Positions 8,734 through 19,500 are shown, counted from the stretch's first letter. The stretch: 64,000 bases of DNA from Pseudomonadota bacterium (GCA_023412805.1 JAEZRM010000064.1:483362-547361); one strand, 5' to 3'. A program made the numbers and translations. The notes: generated by a model not told the origin, from the letters alone.

Positions 8734-9645
8734 TTATGGCTGCGGCTTGCGGTAGCAGCCCTGGCTGATTTCCTCGATTAGCGTGCCCGCCTTGGGCGAC
8801 CAGCCGAGTTCCTTGCGCGCACGGATGGCGCGGACGCGGCTGTTCGAGCCCATGGTGTCCTGAGTGGGGCCTTCGCCCCATTCGGCGGCGGCTTCTTTAA
8901 GCGTCATCGCCTCGGTCGTGCCGGTGAAACCGAGCATGTGGCTGATGGCGACGCATGCTTCGCGCATGGAGTTCTCGCCGTCCTCGGCAAAGTAGAAGGC
9001 GCCGGCTGGGGCCTTCTCCAGTACGCGCATGTAGAGATCGACGAGATCATCGAGGTGCACGTTCGACCAGACATTCTCGCCCGGCCCGTAGTGCTTCGCG
9101 ACGCCGTGTTTCTTTGCTGTGCGAATGAGCCACGGAATTTGAACGCTGTCGGCCTTCGCGCCGCGACCGAGGCCATAGATGAGACTCGGGCAGACAATGG
9201 CGGATCGAACACCCTTGCTGGCATAGGAAAGGATCATCTTGTCGAGCTCCACGCGGGCGGCGCGGGCAGGCGAGGGCGTGAAGGGCGTCGTTTCGTCGAA
9301 GACATCCTCCACACGCCGGCCGGCCGAGCGTGTTCCGACGACGCTCGATCCACTCGTATGGATGAAGGCTTTGCCGGAACCTTCAAGCGCGTCGAGCAGG
9401 GCAAGGACGGCGTTGCGATGGTCGGCGCTAGCGGCATTGATCACTGCATCGGCGGCGCGCGCCTCTGTAGCGAGGATGGCGGCATCGTCAAGCGTTCCGG
9501 TGACGGGCGTGATGCCATGCGCACGAACCTTCACGGCGGCCTCGGGCGAGCGCACGAGCCCGCGAACCTCGTGGCCGGCGGCGGCGAGCGAGGCCGCAAT
9601 CGAGCCGCCGATGTAGCCGGAAGCGCCTGTGCAGAAGACCTTCAT
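8734..9645 (-). CDS. NAD-dependent epimerase/dehydratase family protein (extended SDR)
   Basis: The 303-residue protein begins with a Rossmann motif (TGASGYIGGSIA, residues 6-17) that binds NAD(P). It continues with a Ser/Thr-rich strand (FIHTSGSSVVG). The usual catalytic YxxxK is not obvious; the region reads ARAARVELDKMIL. The VHLDDLVDLY motif typical of extended short-chain dehydrogenases is present. GGAGGG sits upstream of the ATG. Members act on nucleotide sugars, terpenoids or flavonoid-like ketones. Loss of the Tyr suggests an atypical reductase or a binding protein. It is divergent from the VOC gene. Confidence 0.82.
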   Translation of the reverse strand: MKVFCTGASGYIGGSIAASLAAAGHEVRGLVRSPEAAVKVRAHGITPVTGTLDDAAILATEARAADAVINAASADHRNAVLALLDALEGSGKAFIHTSGSSVVGTRSAGRRVEDVFDETTPFTPSPARAARVELDKMILSYASKGVRSAIVCPSLIYGLGRGAKADSVQIPWLIRTAKKHGVAKHYGPGENVWSNVHLDDLVDLYMRVLEKAPAGAFYFAEDGENSMREACVAISHMLGFTGTTEAMTLKEAAAEWGEGPTQDTMGSNSRVRAIRARKELGWSPKAGTLIEEISQGCYRKPQP

Positions 9646-9776
9646 TCGCGCGTCCCTCCATGGAGCATTGATGCTTGTTTTGCTGGTGCCACTTTCCGCT
9701 CAAAGCCGGGCTCACGCAACTGGGACGCGCCGCACGGCTGTGATATGAGGGCCTGATGCATCCCAAGAGGTTCCGA

Positions 9777-10619
9777 ATGGCGCTCCCTGTCCCGACACTC
9801 GACCATGTGGTCATCAATGCCCGCACCGATATCGACGGTGCAGCCGAGACTTTTCGCCGGCTGGGCTTCACGCTCACGGAGCGCGGCTATCACACGCTTG
9901 GTTCGATGAACCATCTCGCGATGTTCGGGACGGACTATCTCGAGCTGATCGCGGTGCCGAAGGATGCCGCGCCCGACGTGCGGCCCGATGTGCAGGCGTC
10001 GCCGCTCGGTCTCAATGGCTTCGTATTCGGGACGGAAGATACGGCTGCTCTCCATGCGGCTTTGAGCGGGGCCGGCGTCAATGCGAAGGCGCCGCGAGAA
10101 TTCTCGCGCCCCGTTCGTCTCGCGGATGGCGAGCATCAGGCGACATTCCGCACGGTTTCTATCCCGGACAGCGATACCCCGTATGGGCGTATCTACTTCT
10201 GCCATCACTTCACGCGCGATCTGGTGTGGCGCGACGAGTGGCGGCGGCACGCGAACGGCGTCGTCGCGGTTTCGCGCGCCGTGGTCGTGCATTCTGATCC
10301 CGCGGCCGCGTCGGAACTCTATGTGCGCATGTTCGGCGCGGAGTGCGTGCGCGATGTCGAGGGCGGGAAGGCCATTGTCGTCTCGCAGACCGATCTGGAG
10401 ATCGTTACGGAGGCGGCTGCGCGGCGTGAGTTCGGCGATGGCATGCCCGATGCAGCTGGTCGCTCGACATATATGGCCGCGCTTGGCTTCCGGACGGTGT
10501 CCGTGTCGCGTGCTGCCGGCGTCCTGAAGACGAACGGCGTTCCGTTCGTCGAGGCGGGCGGGCATCTTGTCGTGCCAGCTCGCGCGGCCTTCAATGCGAC
10601 GCTGATGTTTGCTGAGTAG
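9777..10619 (+). CDS. VOC family (glyoxalase-like) protein
   Basis: The 280-residue protein starts LDHVVINARTDIDGAAETFRRLGF, the first beta-alpha-beta unit of the vicinal oxygen chelate fold, and includes NHLAMFGTDYLELI. A second module with FCHHFTRDLVW and AVVVHSDPAAASELY follows. This arrangement matches the large glyoxalase-like domain group. His and Glu residues in the motifs could bind metal. The ATG at 9777 has AAGAGG six bases upstream; an ATG at 9756 is also possible and would add seven residues. The reaction is not known. The neighbouring CoA-transferase ends 8 bp downstream on the other strand. Confidence 0.78.
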   Translation: MALPVPTLDHVVINARTDIDGAAETFRRLGFTLTERGYHTLGSMNHLAMFGTDYLELIAVPKDAAPDVRPDVQASPLGLNGFVFGTEDTAALHAALSGAGVNAKAPREFSRPVRLADGEHQATFRTVSIPDSDTPYGRIYFCHHFTRDLVWRDEWRRHANGVVAVSRAVVVHSDPAAASELYVRMFGAECVRDVEGGKAIVVSQTDLEIVTEAAARREFGDGMPDAAGRSTYMAALGFRTVSVSRAAGVLKTNGVPFVEAGGHLVVPARAAFNATLMFAE

Positions 10620-10626
10620 CGCCTAT

Positions 10627-11829
10627 CTAAATCACGCCCTTGGCCTTGAACGCCTTGATGTCGGCATCGCCGTAGCCGAGATCTGCCAGCACGTTCGCCG
10701 TATGCTCTCCGAGCTCAGGTGTTGCATCGAGTGCCGCGGGCTGCGGAAAGCGGGACATGTTGATCGGCTGGCCGACGACCTTGACGTCACCGAGCTTGCC
10801 GCTGCGCATGGTGCGCGCAATGCCGAGATGCTGGACCTGCGGCTCGGCGAACGTCTTGTCGATCGTGTTGATCGGTCCGCACGGGACGCCGGCTTTATTC
10901 AGAGCGGCAATCCAGTGCGCGGAGGTGTTCGTGCGTGTTCGCGCGGCGAATTTTTCGTTGAGCACCTTGCGGTTCGCTGAGCGTTTGGCGCTCGTCATGT
11001 ATTCGGGATCGGTGAGCATTTCCGGGGTGCCGAGGGCTTCGCAGCAGCGCTTGAACAGGTTGTCGCCGGATGCGGCGATGTTGATGTGTCCATCGCTGGT
11101 CGGGAAAACGCCGGTGGGAATGCTGGTCGGATGATCATTGCCGGCCTGTCCGGGAACCTCGCCGTTCATGAGCCAGCGCGCGGCCTGGAAGTCGAGCATG
11201 AAGATCTGCGCTTCGATGAGCGAGGTGTGCACCCATTGCCCTTTGCCGGAGCGTTCGCGTTCGTAGAGCGCGAGCATGATGGCCTGCGCGAGGAGGAGGC
11301 CGGATGTCAGATCCGCAATGGGAATGCCGACGCGCACCGGCCCTTGTCCCGGAATACCCGTGATCGACATGAGCCCGCCCATGCCTTGCGCGATCTGATC
11401 GACGCCGGGGCGGGTCGCGTCGGGGCCGGACTGGCCGAAGCCGGAGATGGAGCCGTAGATGATGCGGGGGTTGATCTTGACGACGCTGTCATAGTCGACG
11501 CGGAGCCGGAGCTTCACGTCGCTGCGGTAGTTCTCGACGATCACGTCGGCGTCCTTCGCGAGCGCCATGAAGATCGCCCTGCCCTCCGCGCTCTTTAGAT
11601 TGAGCGTCATGGAGCGCTTGTTGCGGTGGAGGTTCTGGAAGTCGAAGCCGTGGCGTCTGCCGCCCATGGGATCGACATCGCCTTCCGCCGGCGGCTCGAT
11701 CTTGATGACTTGCGCGCCCCAGTCGGCGAGCTGGCGCACGGCCGTCGGCCCGGCGCGATGCGCCGTCAGATCGAGGACACGCAGATGAGCGAGGGGGAGG
11801 GCGGCGCGCGCAGGCGAACTCTCGGACAT
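10627..11829 (-). CDS. CaiB/BaiF family (class III) CoA-transferase
   Basis: The 400-residue protein belongs to class III CoA-transferases, which move CoA between carboxylic acids through an aspartyl intermediate. Visible features are LRVLDLTAHRAGPTA at the N-terminus, KIEPPAEGD, NKRSMTLNLK, IIYGSISGFGQSGP and the catalytic-Asp segment IADLTSG (Asp173). The last matches Asp169 of formyl-CoA transferase. An upstream ATG exists, but GGAGGAAG lies directly before the ATG at 11829. The acid pair cannot be predicted; formyl-CoA, succinyl-CoA:mesaconate and racemase-type members share this pattern. No decarboxylase gene is adjacent. Confidence 0.88.
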   Translation of the reverse strand: MSESSPARAALPLAHLRVLDLTAHRAGPTAVRQLADWGAQVIKIEPPAEGDVDPMGGRRHGFDFQNLHRNKRSMTLNLKSAEGRAIFMALAKDADVIVENYRSDVKLRLRVDYDSVVKINPRIIYGSISGFGQSGPDATRPGVDQIAQGMGGLMSITGIPGQGPVRVGIPIADLTSGLLLAQAIMLALYERERSGKGQWVHTSLIEAQIFMLDFQAARWLMNGEVPGQAGNDHPTSIPTGVFPTSDGHINIAASGDNLFKRCCEALGTPEMLTDPEYMTSAKRSANRKVLNEKFAARTRTNTSAHWIAALNKAGVPCGPINTIDKTFAEPQVQHLGIARTMRSGKLGDVKVVGQPINMSRFPQPAALDATPELGEHTANVLADLGYGDADIKAFKAKGVI

Positions 11830-12027
11830 CGGACTTCCTCCGTTCTGTGGCCGCATCATGAGCGCGCAGCCTGTGACGCGAGACTACGCCGCGCATTCGT
11901 GCAAGAGCAACCGAAGGTGGGCGGTTACGGCGCTCTGCTGATATGCAAGGGAGCTTTGTCCGCTTGACGGCAGTGGCGCGATGGCGCTCTTAAGGGCCGC
12001 CTCGCATTGGAATTGGAAGTGTCGATC

Positions 12028-12984
12028 ATGGCCAGCGAACCTGCACCGAGCGCGAAGCTCTCGCCGGCCATGGCCTTCGGGCTGCTTCTGGTCATTGCCC
12101 TCTCGTGGGGCATGAGCTGGCCCGTGAACAAGGCTGTCCTATCGTACGTCTCGCCGCTTTGGGCCGTTGCGACACGCCTCTGGCTGGCTGCCGGAGTGCT
12201 CTTCGTCATCTCTCTCCTGAGCGGCAAGTTGCGACTGCCGCCGCGCCAGGATCTGCCGATGGTGGTGAGCTTGGCGGTCCTGCACATGGGCCTCTTCGCG
12301 GGCCTGACGAGCCTCGGTCTCGTTTATGTCTCGGCGGGGCGTACGGTGCTGGTCGCCTACACGACACCGTTGTGGGTGTTTCCGCTCGCGTGGCTCTTTG
12401 CCGGCGAGGCGCTCTCCGGAAAGCGGCTCGTCGCCGTCGCGTGCGGGATGCTCGGCCTCGCGCTTCTGGTCAATCCGCTGGCCATCGAGTGGAGCAATAG
12501 CGGCGTGATCACGGGGCACGCGCTCATCCTGCTGGCGGCTCTCTGCTGGGCAGTCAGTATCGTCTACACGCGAATCCACGAATGGGTGTCCTCGCCGTTC
12601 GATCTGCTTTTCTGGCAGCTCTTGCTTGGCGCGGTGCTGACGAGCGTGGCGGCCTTGATCTTCGAGGGGTGGCCGGTGATCGACATCACGCCTCATTTCA
12701 TCCTGCTGCTGGTCTACGGCGGCACCATCAGCACATCGCTCGCCTACTGGGCGCTGAGCACGGTGAACCGCTCGCTGCCGGCGACGACGACGGCGCTCGG
12801 CCTGCTGGCGGTGCCCGTGTTCGGTGTCGTGTCGTCGATGATTACGCTCGGTGAGAGGTTCGACGTCTTCACGACAGCCGCGCTTCTGCTGATCGTCGGC
12901 GGCATTGCCATTGGGACACTGCCGGATCGTAAGGTCGCCGAGCCGGGTGCGATGCCAGCACCTTCGCCGACGCAGCGCCGATGA
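12028..12984 (+). CDS. EamA/DMT family transporter
   Basis: The 318-residue protein shows about ten hydrophobic helices in two similar halves, the duplicated EamA arrangement of drug/metabolite transporters. Key stretches are the opening helix ending SWGMSWPVNKAV, GRTVLVAYTTPLWV in the first half, and LSTVNRSLPATTTALGLLAVP with GVVSSMITLGE in the second. An upstream TTG would add seven residues, but GGAAG lies eight bases before the ATG at 12028. The family exports amino acids, nucleosides or drugs. It is divergent from the CoA-transferase gene across 198 bp. Confidence 0.85.
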   Translation: MASEPAPSAKLSPAMAFGLLLVIALSWGMSWPVNKAVLSYVSPLWAVATRLWLAAGVLFVISLLSGKLRLPPRQDLPMVVSLAVLHMGLFAGLTSLGLVYVSAGRTVLVAYTTPLWVFPLAWLFAGEALSGKRLVAVACGMLGLALLVNPLAIEWSNSGVITGHALILLAALCWAVSIVYTRIHEWVSSPFDLLFWQLLLGAVLTSVAALIFEGWPVIDITPHFILLLVYGGTISTSLAYWALSTVNRSLPATTTALGLLAVPVFGVVSSMITLGERFDVFTTAALLLIVGGIAIGTLPDRKVAEPGAMPAPSPTQRR

Positions 12985-13110
12985 AACCGGGTGCAGTTGT
13001 GGTAGGTGGTAATTAACTTCCTTAACTTAGGGTTGCGATAAGGTTGCGGCACTGCAGCAAAGGCACTAAAGATGGACGCGCGCACAATAATTGCTGGATA
13101 GGGTGCAGTG

Positions 13111-14409
13111 ATGCGTCGCTCTCTGCTCGTCCTCATTATTTCAGGCATTTCGACCGGCGCGGTGGCGTCGGGCTACGCCCTATGGTCGTACGTCATCGCT
13201 GATAGGGTCGAAACGGCCGCCGCGACGGCCGTGGATGCCGCCACATCCACACCCGCCGGCCAATCGACAGTCGCCGCACTTACGCCACCGCCGAAAGCGA
13301 CGCCGCCAGGCGTATCGGCGCTGCTGGCGATCGAGGTTGCGCGCATCGAAGCGGGTGGGCCGTCCGTGCTCGCGGGGCGCTCGCCGCCGAACCACAAGGT
13401 GACGATCCTCGCCAACGGGCGGGAGGTTGCGAGCGTGATCGCGACGGACGAGGGACAGTGGGCGGCCGTCGTGCCTGATGGCATTGCCGCCGGGCCGCTC
13501 GAACTCTCGATCGTCTCCGAGCCAAAGGAAGGCGGCGCGCCTGTGCGCGGGGCTGCGCGTCAGCTCGTGGTGCCGCCGGCCGGCCCCGCGCTCGCGTCGG
13601 CGGCGCCGTTGCCTACGCGTCCGCAGGCCAAGCCCGCGTCGGCGGAGAACCGAGCGCCTGCACCAGTTGCGTCGCCACGGCCAGTCGAACGCCCGCAGGC
13701 TCAGGCTCGTCCTGCAGATGGCGAAGACGCAGCAAGCAAGCGCGCACTTGCCGAGTTCGAGGCTCTGGTCGCACGCACGCGCAAAGAAATGTCTGGGCAG
13801 GAGATGCCCCGCGCCGCAGCCAAGGCGGGCAGTGGCGCCTCTGCGCCCATGGCTGAAGGATCGAAACTGGCGCCATCGACAGTTCCGTCGGCGGGAACCG
13901 TTCCCGCATCATCAGCGGCGATGCCTGCTGCATCCGTGCGTGCCGTCGGGGGCGCTGCGGGTTCCTCTGTCCCAACGGCGTCCGAGACGAAGCTCGCAGG
14001 CGCCATGCCGCCGCCAGCACGGCCGTCCGGCTCTGCGGCGGCAACGCCTGTAGCAGTCCAGGCGCCGATACCGGTGCCTATTACGTTCGCCAGCAACAGG
14101 GCGGTGCTCACGCCGAATGGTGAAAAGGCAGCATCCCTGCTGGCTGAGTATCTGCGATTGAAGCGGCCGGCCGGGATCACGCTGTCGGGGCACGCCGACG
14201 CGCGTGGCCCGGACAGCTACAACATGCGCCTGTCGCTGCGACGCCTCGAAGCCATCGAGCGCTATCTCCGCGCGGCGGGATACTCCGGCGAGCTGTCGCT
14301 GGTGCCGCGCGGCAAACGTGATCCCTATCAGGGTATCGACAGACGACGCTTGCCGTTGCGCGAGATCCAGCAGGCCGATCGACGCGTCGAGTTGCAATTG
14401 ACGCCCTAG
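13111..14409 (+). CDS. OmpA C-terminal domain protein with long Ala/Pro linker
   Basis: The 432-residue protein starts with a membrane segment (LLVLIISGISTGAVASGYALW). A bacterial Ig-like stretch follows (residues about 65-145, with VLAGRSPPNHKVTILANG), then a long Ala/Pro/Ser-rich linker to about residue 315. It ends with an OmpA-like peptidoglycan-binding domain: ITFASNRAVL, GHADARGPDSYNMRLSLRR, and AADRRVELQL-type closing sequence. OmpA domains bind diaminopimelate in peptidoglycan through conserved Asp and Arg, both present here. It probably anchors an inner-membrane protein to the cell wall. The adjacent methylase gene begins 10 bp downstream. Confidence 0.8.
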   Translation: MRRSLLVLIISGISTGAVASGYALWSYVIADRVETAAATAVDAATSTPAGQSTVAALTPPPKATPPGVSALLAIEVARIEAGGPSVLAGRSPPNHKVTILANGREVASVIATDEGQWAAVVPDGIAAGPLELSIVSEPKEGGAPVRGAARQLVVPPAGPALASAAPLPTRPQAKPASAENRAPAPVASPRPVERPQAQARPADGEDAASKRALAEFEALVARTRKEMSGQEMPRAAAKAGSGASAPMAEGSKLAPSTVPSAGTVPASSAAMPAASVRAVGGAAGSSVPTASETKLAGAMPPPARPSGSAAATPVAVQAPIPVPITFASNRAVLTPNGEKAASLLAEYLRLKRPAGITLSGHADARGPDSYNMRLSLRRLEAIERYLRAAGYSGELSLVPRGKRDPYQGIDRRRLPLREIQQADRRVELQLTP

Positions 14410-14418
14410 CGCGCTCGC

Positions 14419-15315
14419 ATGGCGCGGAAGATGCCGCATCCTTTGCCTTATCAAGGCTCCAAGCGATTGCTCGCGCCGCGCATCGGCGCGTATATGCCGC
14501 GTGACGTCGAGACTTGGTTCGAACCTTTTGCCGGCTCGGCAGCCATGACGCTGTGGGCGCTCGATGCACGTGTCGCGCGCCGCTATGTCATCGCCGATGT
14601 GCTGGCGCCGATCGGCGAGCTCTGGCAGTCGATCATCGTTTCGCCCGACGCGACGGCGCGGCGCTATCGCGAGATCTGGGAGGGGCAGAGGCCCGGCGAT
14701 CGCGACTACTTCAATACCGTGCGGGCGCGCTTCAATGCCGAAGGCGATGCCATCGACCTGCTCTATCTGATCTGCCGATGCGTTAAGAATGCCGTGCGCT
14801 TCAACGCGGCGGGGCACTTCACGCAGTCCGTCGACCAGCGGCGCCTCGGCATGGATCCTGCGCGCATGGCGGCGGCAATCGCGGGATCCTCTGAACTCAT
14901 GCGCGGGCGGACGGAAGTGCGCTGCGGCGACTGGATGGCGACGACAAGCGACGCGGGCACGCGCGACTTCGTCTATCTCGATCCGCCCTATCTCGGCACG
15001 AGCGTCGGGCGCGACCGGCGTTATGTGCGCCAGCTTCAGGAGGCGGACCTGATTGCCGGTCTCGAAGGCCTGCGCGCGCGCGGCGTGCGCTTTGCGCTTT
15101 CCTATGACGGCATGACGGGCACCAAGACTTATGGCGCGCCGCTGCCGGATCGGCTCGGCCTCACACGCCTGCTGCTGGATGCGGGGACATCCGCACAGGC
15201 GACACTTTCGGGCCGCGCCGAGCGGACGATCGAGAGCCTTTATCTCTCGCCGGGCCTCAAGCCTCCATCCGTCCCTTGTTCCGCTCGGCAAGAAGCGGGC
15301 GAACCATCTTCTTGA
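14419..15315 (+). CDS. Orphan DNA adenine methylase (D12/Dam class)
   Basis: The 298-residue protein has the D12-class N6-adenine methyltransferase motifs in the usual order. These are PYQGSKR (residues 10-16), the SAM-binding FEPFAGSAAM (34-43), a middle target-recognition stretch with RCVKNAVRFN, and the catalytic DPPY (near 191-194). No restriction endonuclease is next to it, so it is an orphan, as in Dam-type regulation or phage self-protection. It lies 10 bp after the OmpA-domain gene with no clear Shine-Dalgarno site. Its last 59 bases overlap the convergent monooxygenase gene. The recognition site is not predictable. Confidence 0.85.
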   Translation: MARKMPHPLPYQGSKRLLAPRIGAYMPRDVETWFEPFAGSAAMTLWALDARVARRYVIADVLAPIGELWQSIIVSPDATARRYREIWEGQRPGDRDYFNTVRARFNAEGDAIDLLYLICRCVKNAVRFNAAGHFTQSVDQRRLGMDPARMAAAIAGSSELMRGRTEVRCGDWMATTSDAGTRDFVYLDPPYLGTSVGRDRRYVRQLQEADLIAGLEGLRARGVRFALSYDGMTGTKTYGAPLPDRLGLTRLLLDAGTSAQATLSGRAERTIESLYLSPGLKPPSVPCSARQEAGEPSS

Positions 15316-16336
15316 AGCGCCGTGCCTCGGCATCGTGCAGATAGCCCGAGAGGCAGAACGAGTGACACCCGATGTCGATGTACTGCTGGAGGACGTTTGC
15401 GCACTGCTCCGGATTGCCGACGATGCAGATTCCGGCACCGGGCCGCGCACGCGTGAGACCGGCCCATAGATTGGGCGCGATCATGTCGCCCATGGTGCTG
15501 CGCAGTTCCTGGACGCGCTGATTGGCGACGGAATGCGCGTAGTGCTCGCGGATGTAGCGCTCGCGCTCCTCGGTGATGTTCTTGATGAGGCCGTTGGCGG
15601 CCTCCCACGCATCGGCTTCGTTCTCGCGGCAGACGATCTGCAGGCGCATGCCGAAGCCGATCTTTTCCTCGCGACCGTACTTGGCGGCGAGCGCGCGCAG
15701 CTCCTTCATGTTGCTCGTGATGCGTTCCGTCGTATCGCCCCAGAAGAGATGGACGTCGGAGTGCTTGGCCGAGATTTCCGCGGCCTGACCGGAGCCGCCG
15801 CCGAGGTAGAACTTGGGATAGGGCTTCTGAAAGATCGGCGCAGCCAGCTCGGCGCCCTTCAGCGTGTAGTGTTTGCCCTCGTGGTGGAGGGGCTTGCCGT
15901 CCGAGGTCCAGAGCTTCTTGAGGATCTCGACTTCCTCGTCCATCACCTCGTAGCGCTCGTCCTTGCCGAGCTTGATGCCCTCGGCGACGATTTCGGCCTC
16001 GCTCTGCCCGGCGATCAGGTTGATCGAGATACGTCCGCCCGAAAGCTGGTCGCATGTCGATATCATCTTGGCGAGCAGGACGGGGTTGATGTAGCCGGGC
16101 TTGGCCGCCACGAGCATTTTGATCTTCTTCGTGCGGCCGATCATCAGGGCCGCCGTCATCCACGCATCCCAGCACTGATGGCCGACGGGGATCAGCATGT
16201 ACTCGAAGCCGCAGTCCTCCGCGGCGCGCGCCACGCGCTCGAACATCTCCGAGCCGGCGGCGATCTTCAGCGGATCGCCATAATCGTCCGTGTCGCCGCG
16301 TGTTGGCAGAAACCATCCGAATTCCAGGGGGCGCAT
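15257..16336 (-). CDS. LLM class flavin-dependent oxidoreductase (alkanesulfonate monooxygenase-like)
   Basis: The 359-residue protein follows the bacterial luciferase-like fold. It opens with FGWFLPTRGD, then has GFEYMLIPVG, MISTCDQLSGGRISINLIAG (the SGGR turn lies near the FMN phosphate) and YLGGGSGQAAEISAKHSDVHLFWGD. This pattern matches SsuD-like, FMNH2-dependent monooxygenases, which cleave C-S bonds in sulfonates. Related enzymes act on dimethylsulfone, nitrilotriacetate or pyrimidines. No reductase or sulfonate ABC transporter is adjacent, so the substrate is open. AAGGGAAG precedes the ATG. Confidence 0.86.
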   Translation of the reverse strand: MRPLEFGWFLPTRGDTDDYGDPLKIAAGSEMFERVARAAEDCGFEYMLIPVGHQCWDAWMTAALMIGRTKKIKMLVAAKPGYINPVLLAKMISTCDQLSGGRISINLIAGQSEAEIVAEGIKLGKDERYEVMDEEVEILKKLWTSDGKPLHHEGKHYTLKGAELAAPIFQKPYPKFYLGGGSGQAAEISAKHSDVHLFWGDTTERITSNMKELRALAAKYGREEKIGFGMRLQIVCRENEADAWEAANGLIKNITEERERYIREHYAHSVANQRVQELRSTMGDMIAPNLWAGLTRARPGAGICIVGNPEQCANVLQQYIDIGCHSFCLSGYLHDAEARRFKKMVRPLLAERNKGRMEA

Positions 16337-16520
16337 CGTCTCTTCCCTTATCGTGCTCCTTTGCTTGCGGTGACGCTAACTCAAGAGCGATGTCGCGTGA
16401 AGCCGCCGGCCACGCAGAGCTTTCCCTCCGAATTGATTGGAACGCATCGCGGAACAGGATCAGACTGGGGGAATTGCAACATTGCTGAACGGAGGGTGGC
16501 CATGATTATCTGTCGGCAGC

Positions 16521-19500
16521 CTAGATGCGCTCGGCGGTCTGGGGCTCTCTCGGTGCGGCCTTGAGCTCGTCGATCAGGATCTGCGTCTCATGCGCCCGCG
16601 GCTTCGAAAGAGGCGCGAGCATCCGGTAGGCGACCGGCACCAGGAGCAGCGTGAAGATCGTCGCGAAGCCGAGGCCGCCGACGATCACCCAGCCGAGCGC
16701 CAGGCGCGCTTCGGCGCCGGCACCCGTCGCGATAACGAGAGGGACCGCGCCGACAACGGTGGCGAGCGCCGTCATCGTTACGGGTCGCAGTCGCGTGACG
16801 GCGGCCGTCCGGATGGCGTCCGGCACGCTCATTCCTTCGTCGCGCTTCTGGTCGGCGAATTCGACCATGAGGATGCCGTTCTTGGCCATGACGCCGACCA
16901 GAAGCACAAGTCCGATCTGGCTGTAGACGTTGAGTGAGCCGCCCGTAAGCAGGATTGCGAATACCGCCGCAGCCAATCCGAACGGCACGGTCACCATGAT
17001 GACCAGGGCGCTCACCACGCTTTCGAACTGAGCGGCGAGGACCAGGAACACGATCAGAAAGGCGATCGCGAAGACGATTGTCGTGCTTTGGGTCGTCTCG
17101 GTCAGTGTCTTGGCTTCGCCGAGCAGCGTGATCGACATGTCCGGCCCGAGCACTTCCGGCGCGATCGTGCGCAGGGTGCTGACGGCGTCGCCGAGATACG
17201 TTCCCTCGTCGAGCTGGACGCTGACGGGGACAGCGCGACGCCGGCTCTCACGGGCGAGGGTCGGCGAGATCGCGACTTCCTCCATCGTCACCAGTGTCGA
17301 GAGTGCGACGAACCTGCCGCTTCCGGTCTTGACGAACAGGTTGTTGAGATCCGACGGATCATCGATCGGGCGCCCGCCCGGTTTGACCTGGATTTCGACG
17401 ATATCCTCGCCAATGAAGAGGTCGGCCGCCTTCGAGTAGTCGACCATGGTGTTGATGAGGCTCGTGATCGCGTCGATCGGGACGCCGAGCTTGATCGCCG
17501 CCTCACGGTTGATGCGCACGGAAAGCTGCGGCTGGGTCGTATCGAAGTCCGTGCGCGCGCCACGGAAGCCCGGCGTCTGCGAGAGCCGCTGCGCGAGCGC
17601 CGTGGCGCCATCCGCGATCTTGTCGTAGTCCGTGCCGGTCACGGCGAATCTCAGGCCCTGGCCACCGCCGCGAATGCCGAGGCTGTTCGGCGAGCGGGTT
17701 GTGATCGAGAGCCCCGCGATGCCGGAAAACTTCTGCTGCAGCTCGGCCTGTATTTCCTGCTGAGTGCGCGTGCGCTCGCGCCAGGGTGCGAGAGGCGCCA
17801 CGATCGCAGCGCGATTGGAGCTTCCGCGTCCGACGGTCGTCAGTATCCCTGTGATTTCGCCCTTCTTCCTGAGCTCGTTCAGTGCGTCTTCAACAGCCTC
17901 GACCTTGCGCGAGACATAGTCGATGTTGGCGCCCTGCTGTGCGGTGATGCCGATACTGATCACGCTGCGGTCCTCGGCCGGCGTGATCTCGCTCGGCACG
18001 AGGCGAAAGGCGATGTATGCCGCCGCCGCAAACCCGAGGCAGATGGCAAGGAAAATCCAGCGGAACTTCAGACACCAGTCGAGAATGTGCGCATAGAAAT
18101 TGCTGAAGCCCGTGGCGATGCGGTCGAACCGCCCCGGAGCATCGCTGTCAGTCCTCCTATCATTCCCGGCGCCGATCCTCGCGGCGAGCATCGGGCAGAG
18201 AGACAGCGCGACGAACGAGGAAACCGCCACCGAGAACGCCATCACGAAGCCGAACTCGGAAAACAGGCTGCCGACGATGCCCGGCATGAACGAGACGGGG
18301 ACAAAGACCGCAGCGAGCGTTGCGGTGGTTGAAAGCACGGCGAACACGATCTCGCGCGTACCGATCACGGCGGCGGCGCGCGGGCCTGCCCCCATGGCAC
18401 GGTGGCGCGCGATATTCTCGATAACGATGATGGCGTCGTCGACGACGAGGCCTGTCGCGACGACGAGCGCGAGCAGCGTGATGATGTTGAGCGAGAAGCC
18501 CGCCATCCAGATGGCCGCCAGGGTGCCGATGAGCGAGATCGGTATCGCGATCGTGGGCGCGATCGTCGCGTGGATGGATGCCAGGAATATCAGAATCACG
18601 AGGACCACGATCACGCCCGCAATCACCAGGGCGATGACGACCTCGCGCACGGCTTCTTCGATAAAGACCGCATCGTCCGAGATGATCGATATATCGACGC
18701 CCGGCGGCAGGTTGCGCTTCAGTTCCTGAATGGCGGCGCGAACCCCCTCGGATATGCCGATCGTATTGGATTGTGCTTGCCGGATGATCTCCATGCCGAC
18801 GGCGGTCCTGCCATCATGCCGCGTGATTGCGGTCGCGTCCTGATAACCCCACCTGACGAAGGCAACGTCGGAGACTTGCGTCGTCGCGTTGAGCTGCAGG
18901 GCGCCCACTTCCTCTGGCGTCTGGATCGGCGCTTCGGCCTTGACGAGAAGCTGTTGGGTCGGATTGTCGAGGGCGCCTGAAGGACCGGTGACCGACGCCT
19001 TGCCGATTGCGGCCATCAGGTCCGAGAGCGCGAGGCCGCGACCGGCGAGCGCGACCTGATTGATGCGAACCTCGATGGTACGCGCGCGGAGGCCGTATGA
19101 TGTCGCCGATGCGACGCCTTCCACCGCGGCAAGCCGGTCCTCGATGACATTGTTGACGAGATCCGTGAGCTCCGCCTCGGTGAGCTTCTCCGCAGAGATC
19201 ACAAGGCGCATGATCGGCGAAGCGTCGGCATCCGCTTTGACGACGGCCGGATCATCTCTCATGTCCGATGGGAGCTGGCGTCGGATGCCCGAGACGGCAT
19301 CCCGCACATCCATCGCTGCCGATTCGAGGTTCGTGCTGCTAGAGAACTCGATCGTCACGCGGCTCGAGCCGTACGACGAGTTCGACGAGATCGAGGTGAC
19401 GCCCTGGACGCGTGACACGGCGCTCTCGATGATCGCCGTGATCTGAGCGTCCATCGTTTGCGGTGTGGCACCCTCATAGCTTGCACGCACTGTGACGATC

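Noticed and set aside
13912..15450. A 512-codon minus-strand ORF covering the OmpA-domain and methylase genes
   Set aside because: The plus-strand genes carry clear OmpA and DPPY motifs; the antisense frame has none.
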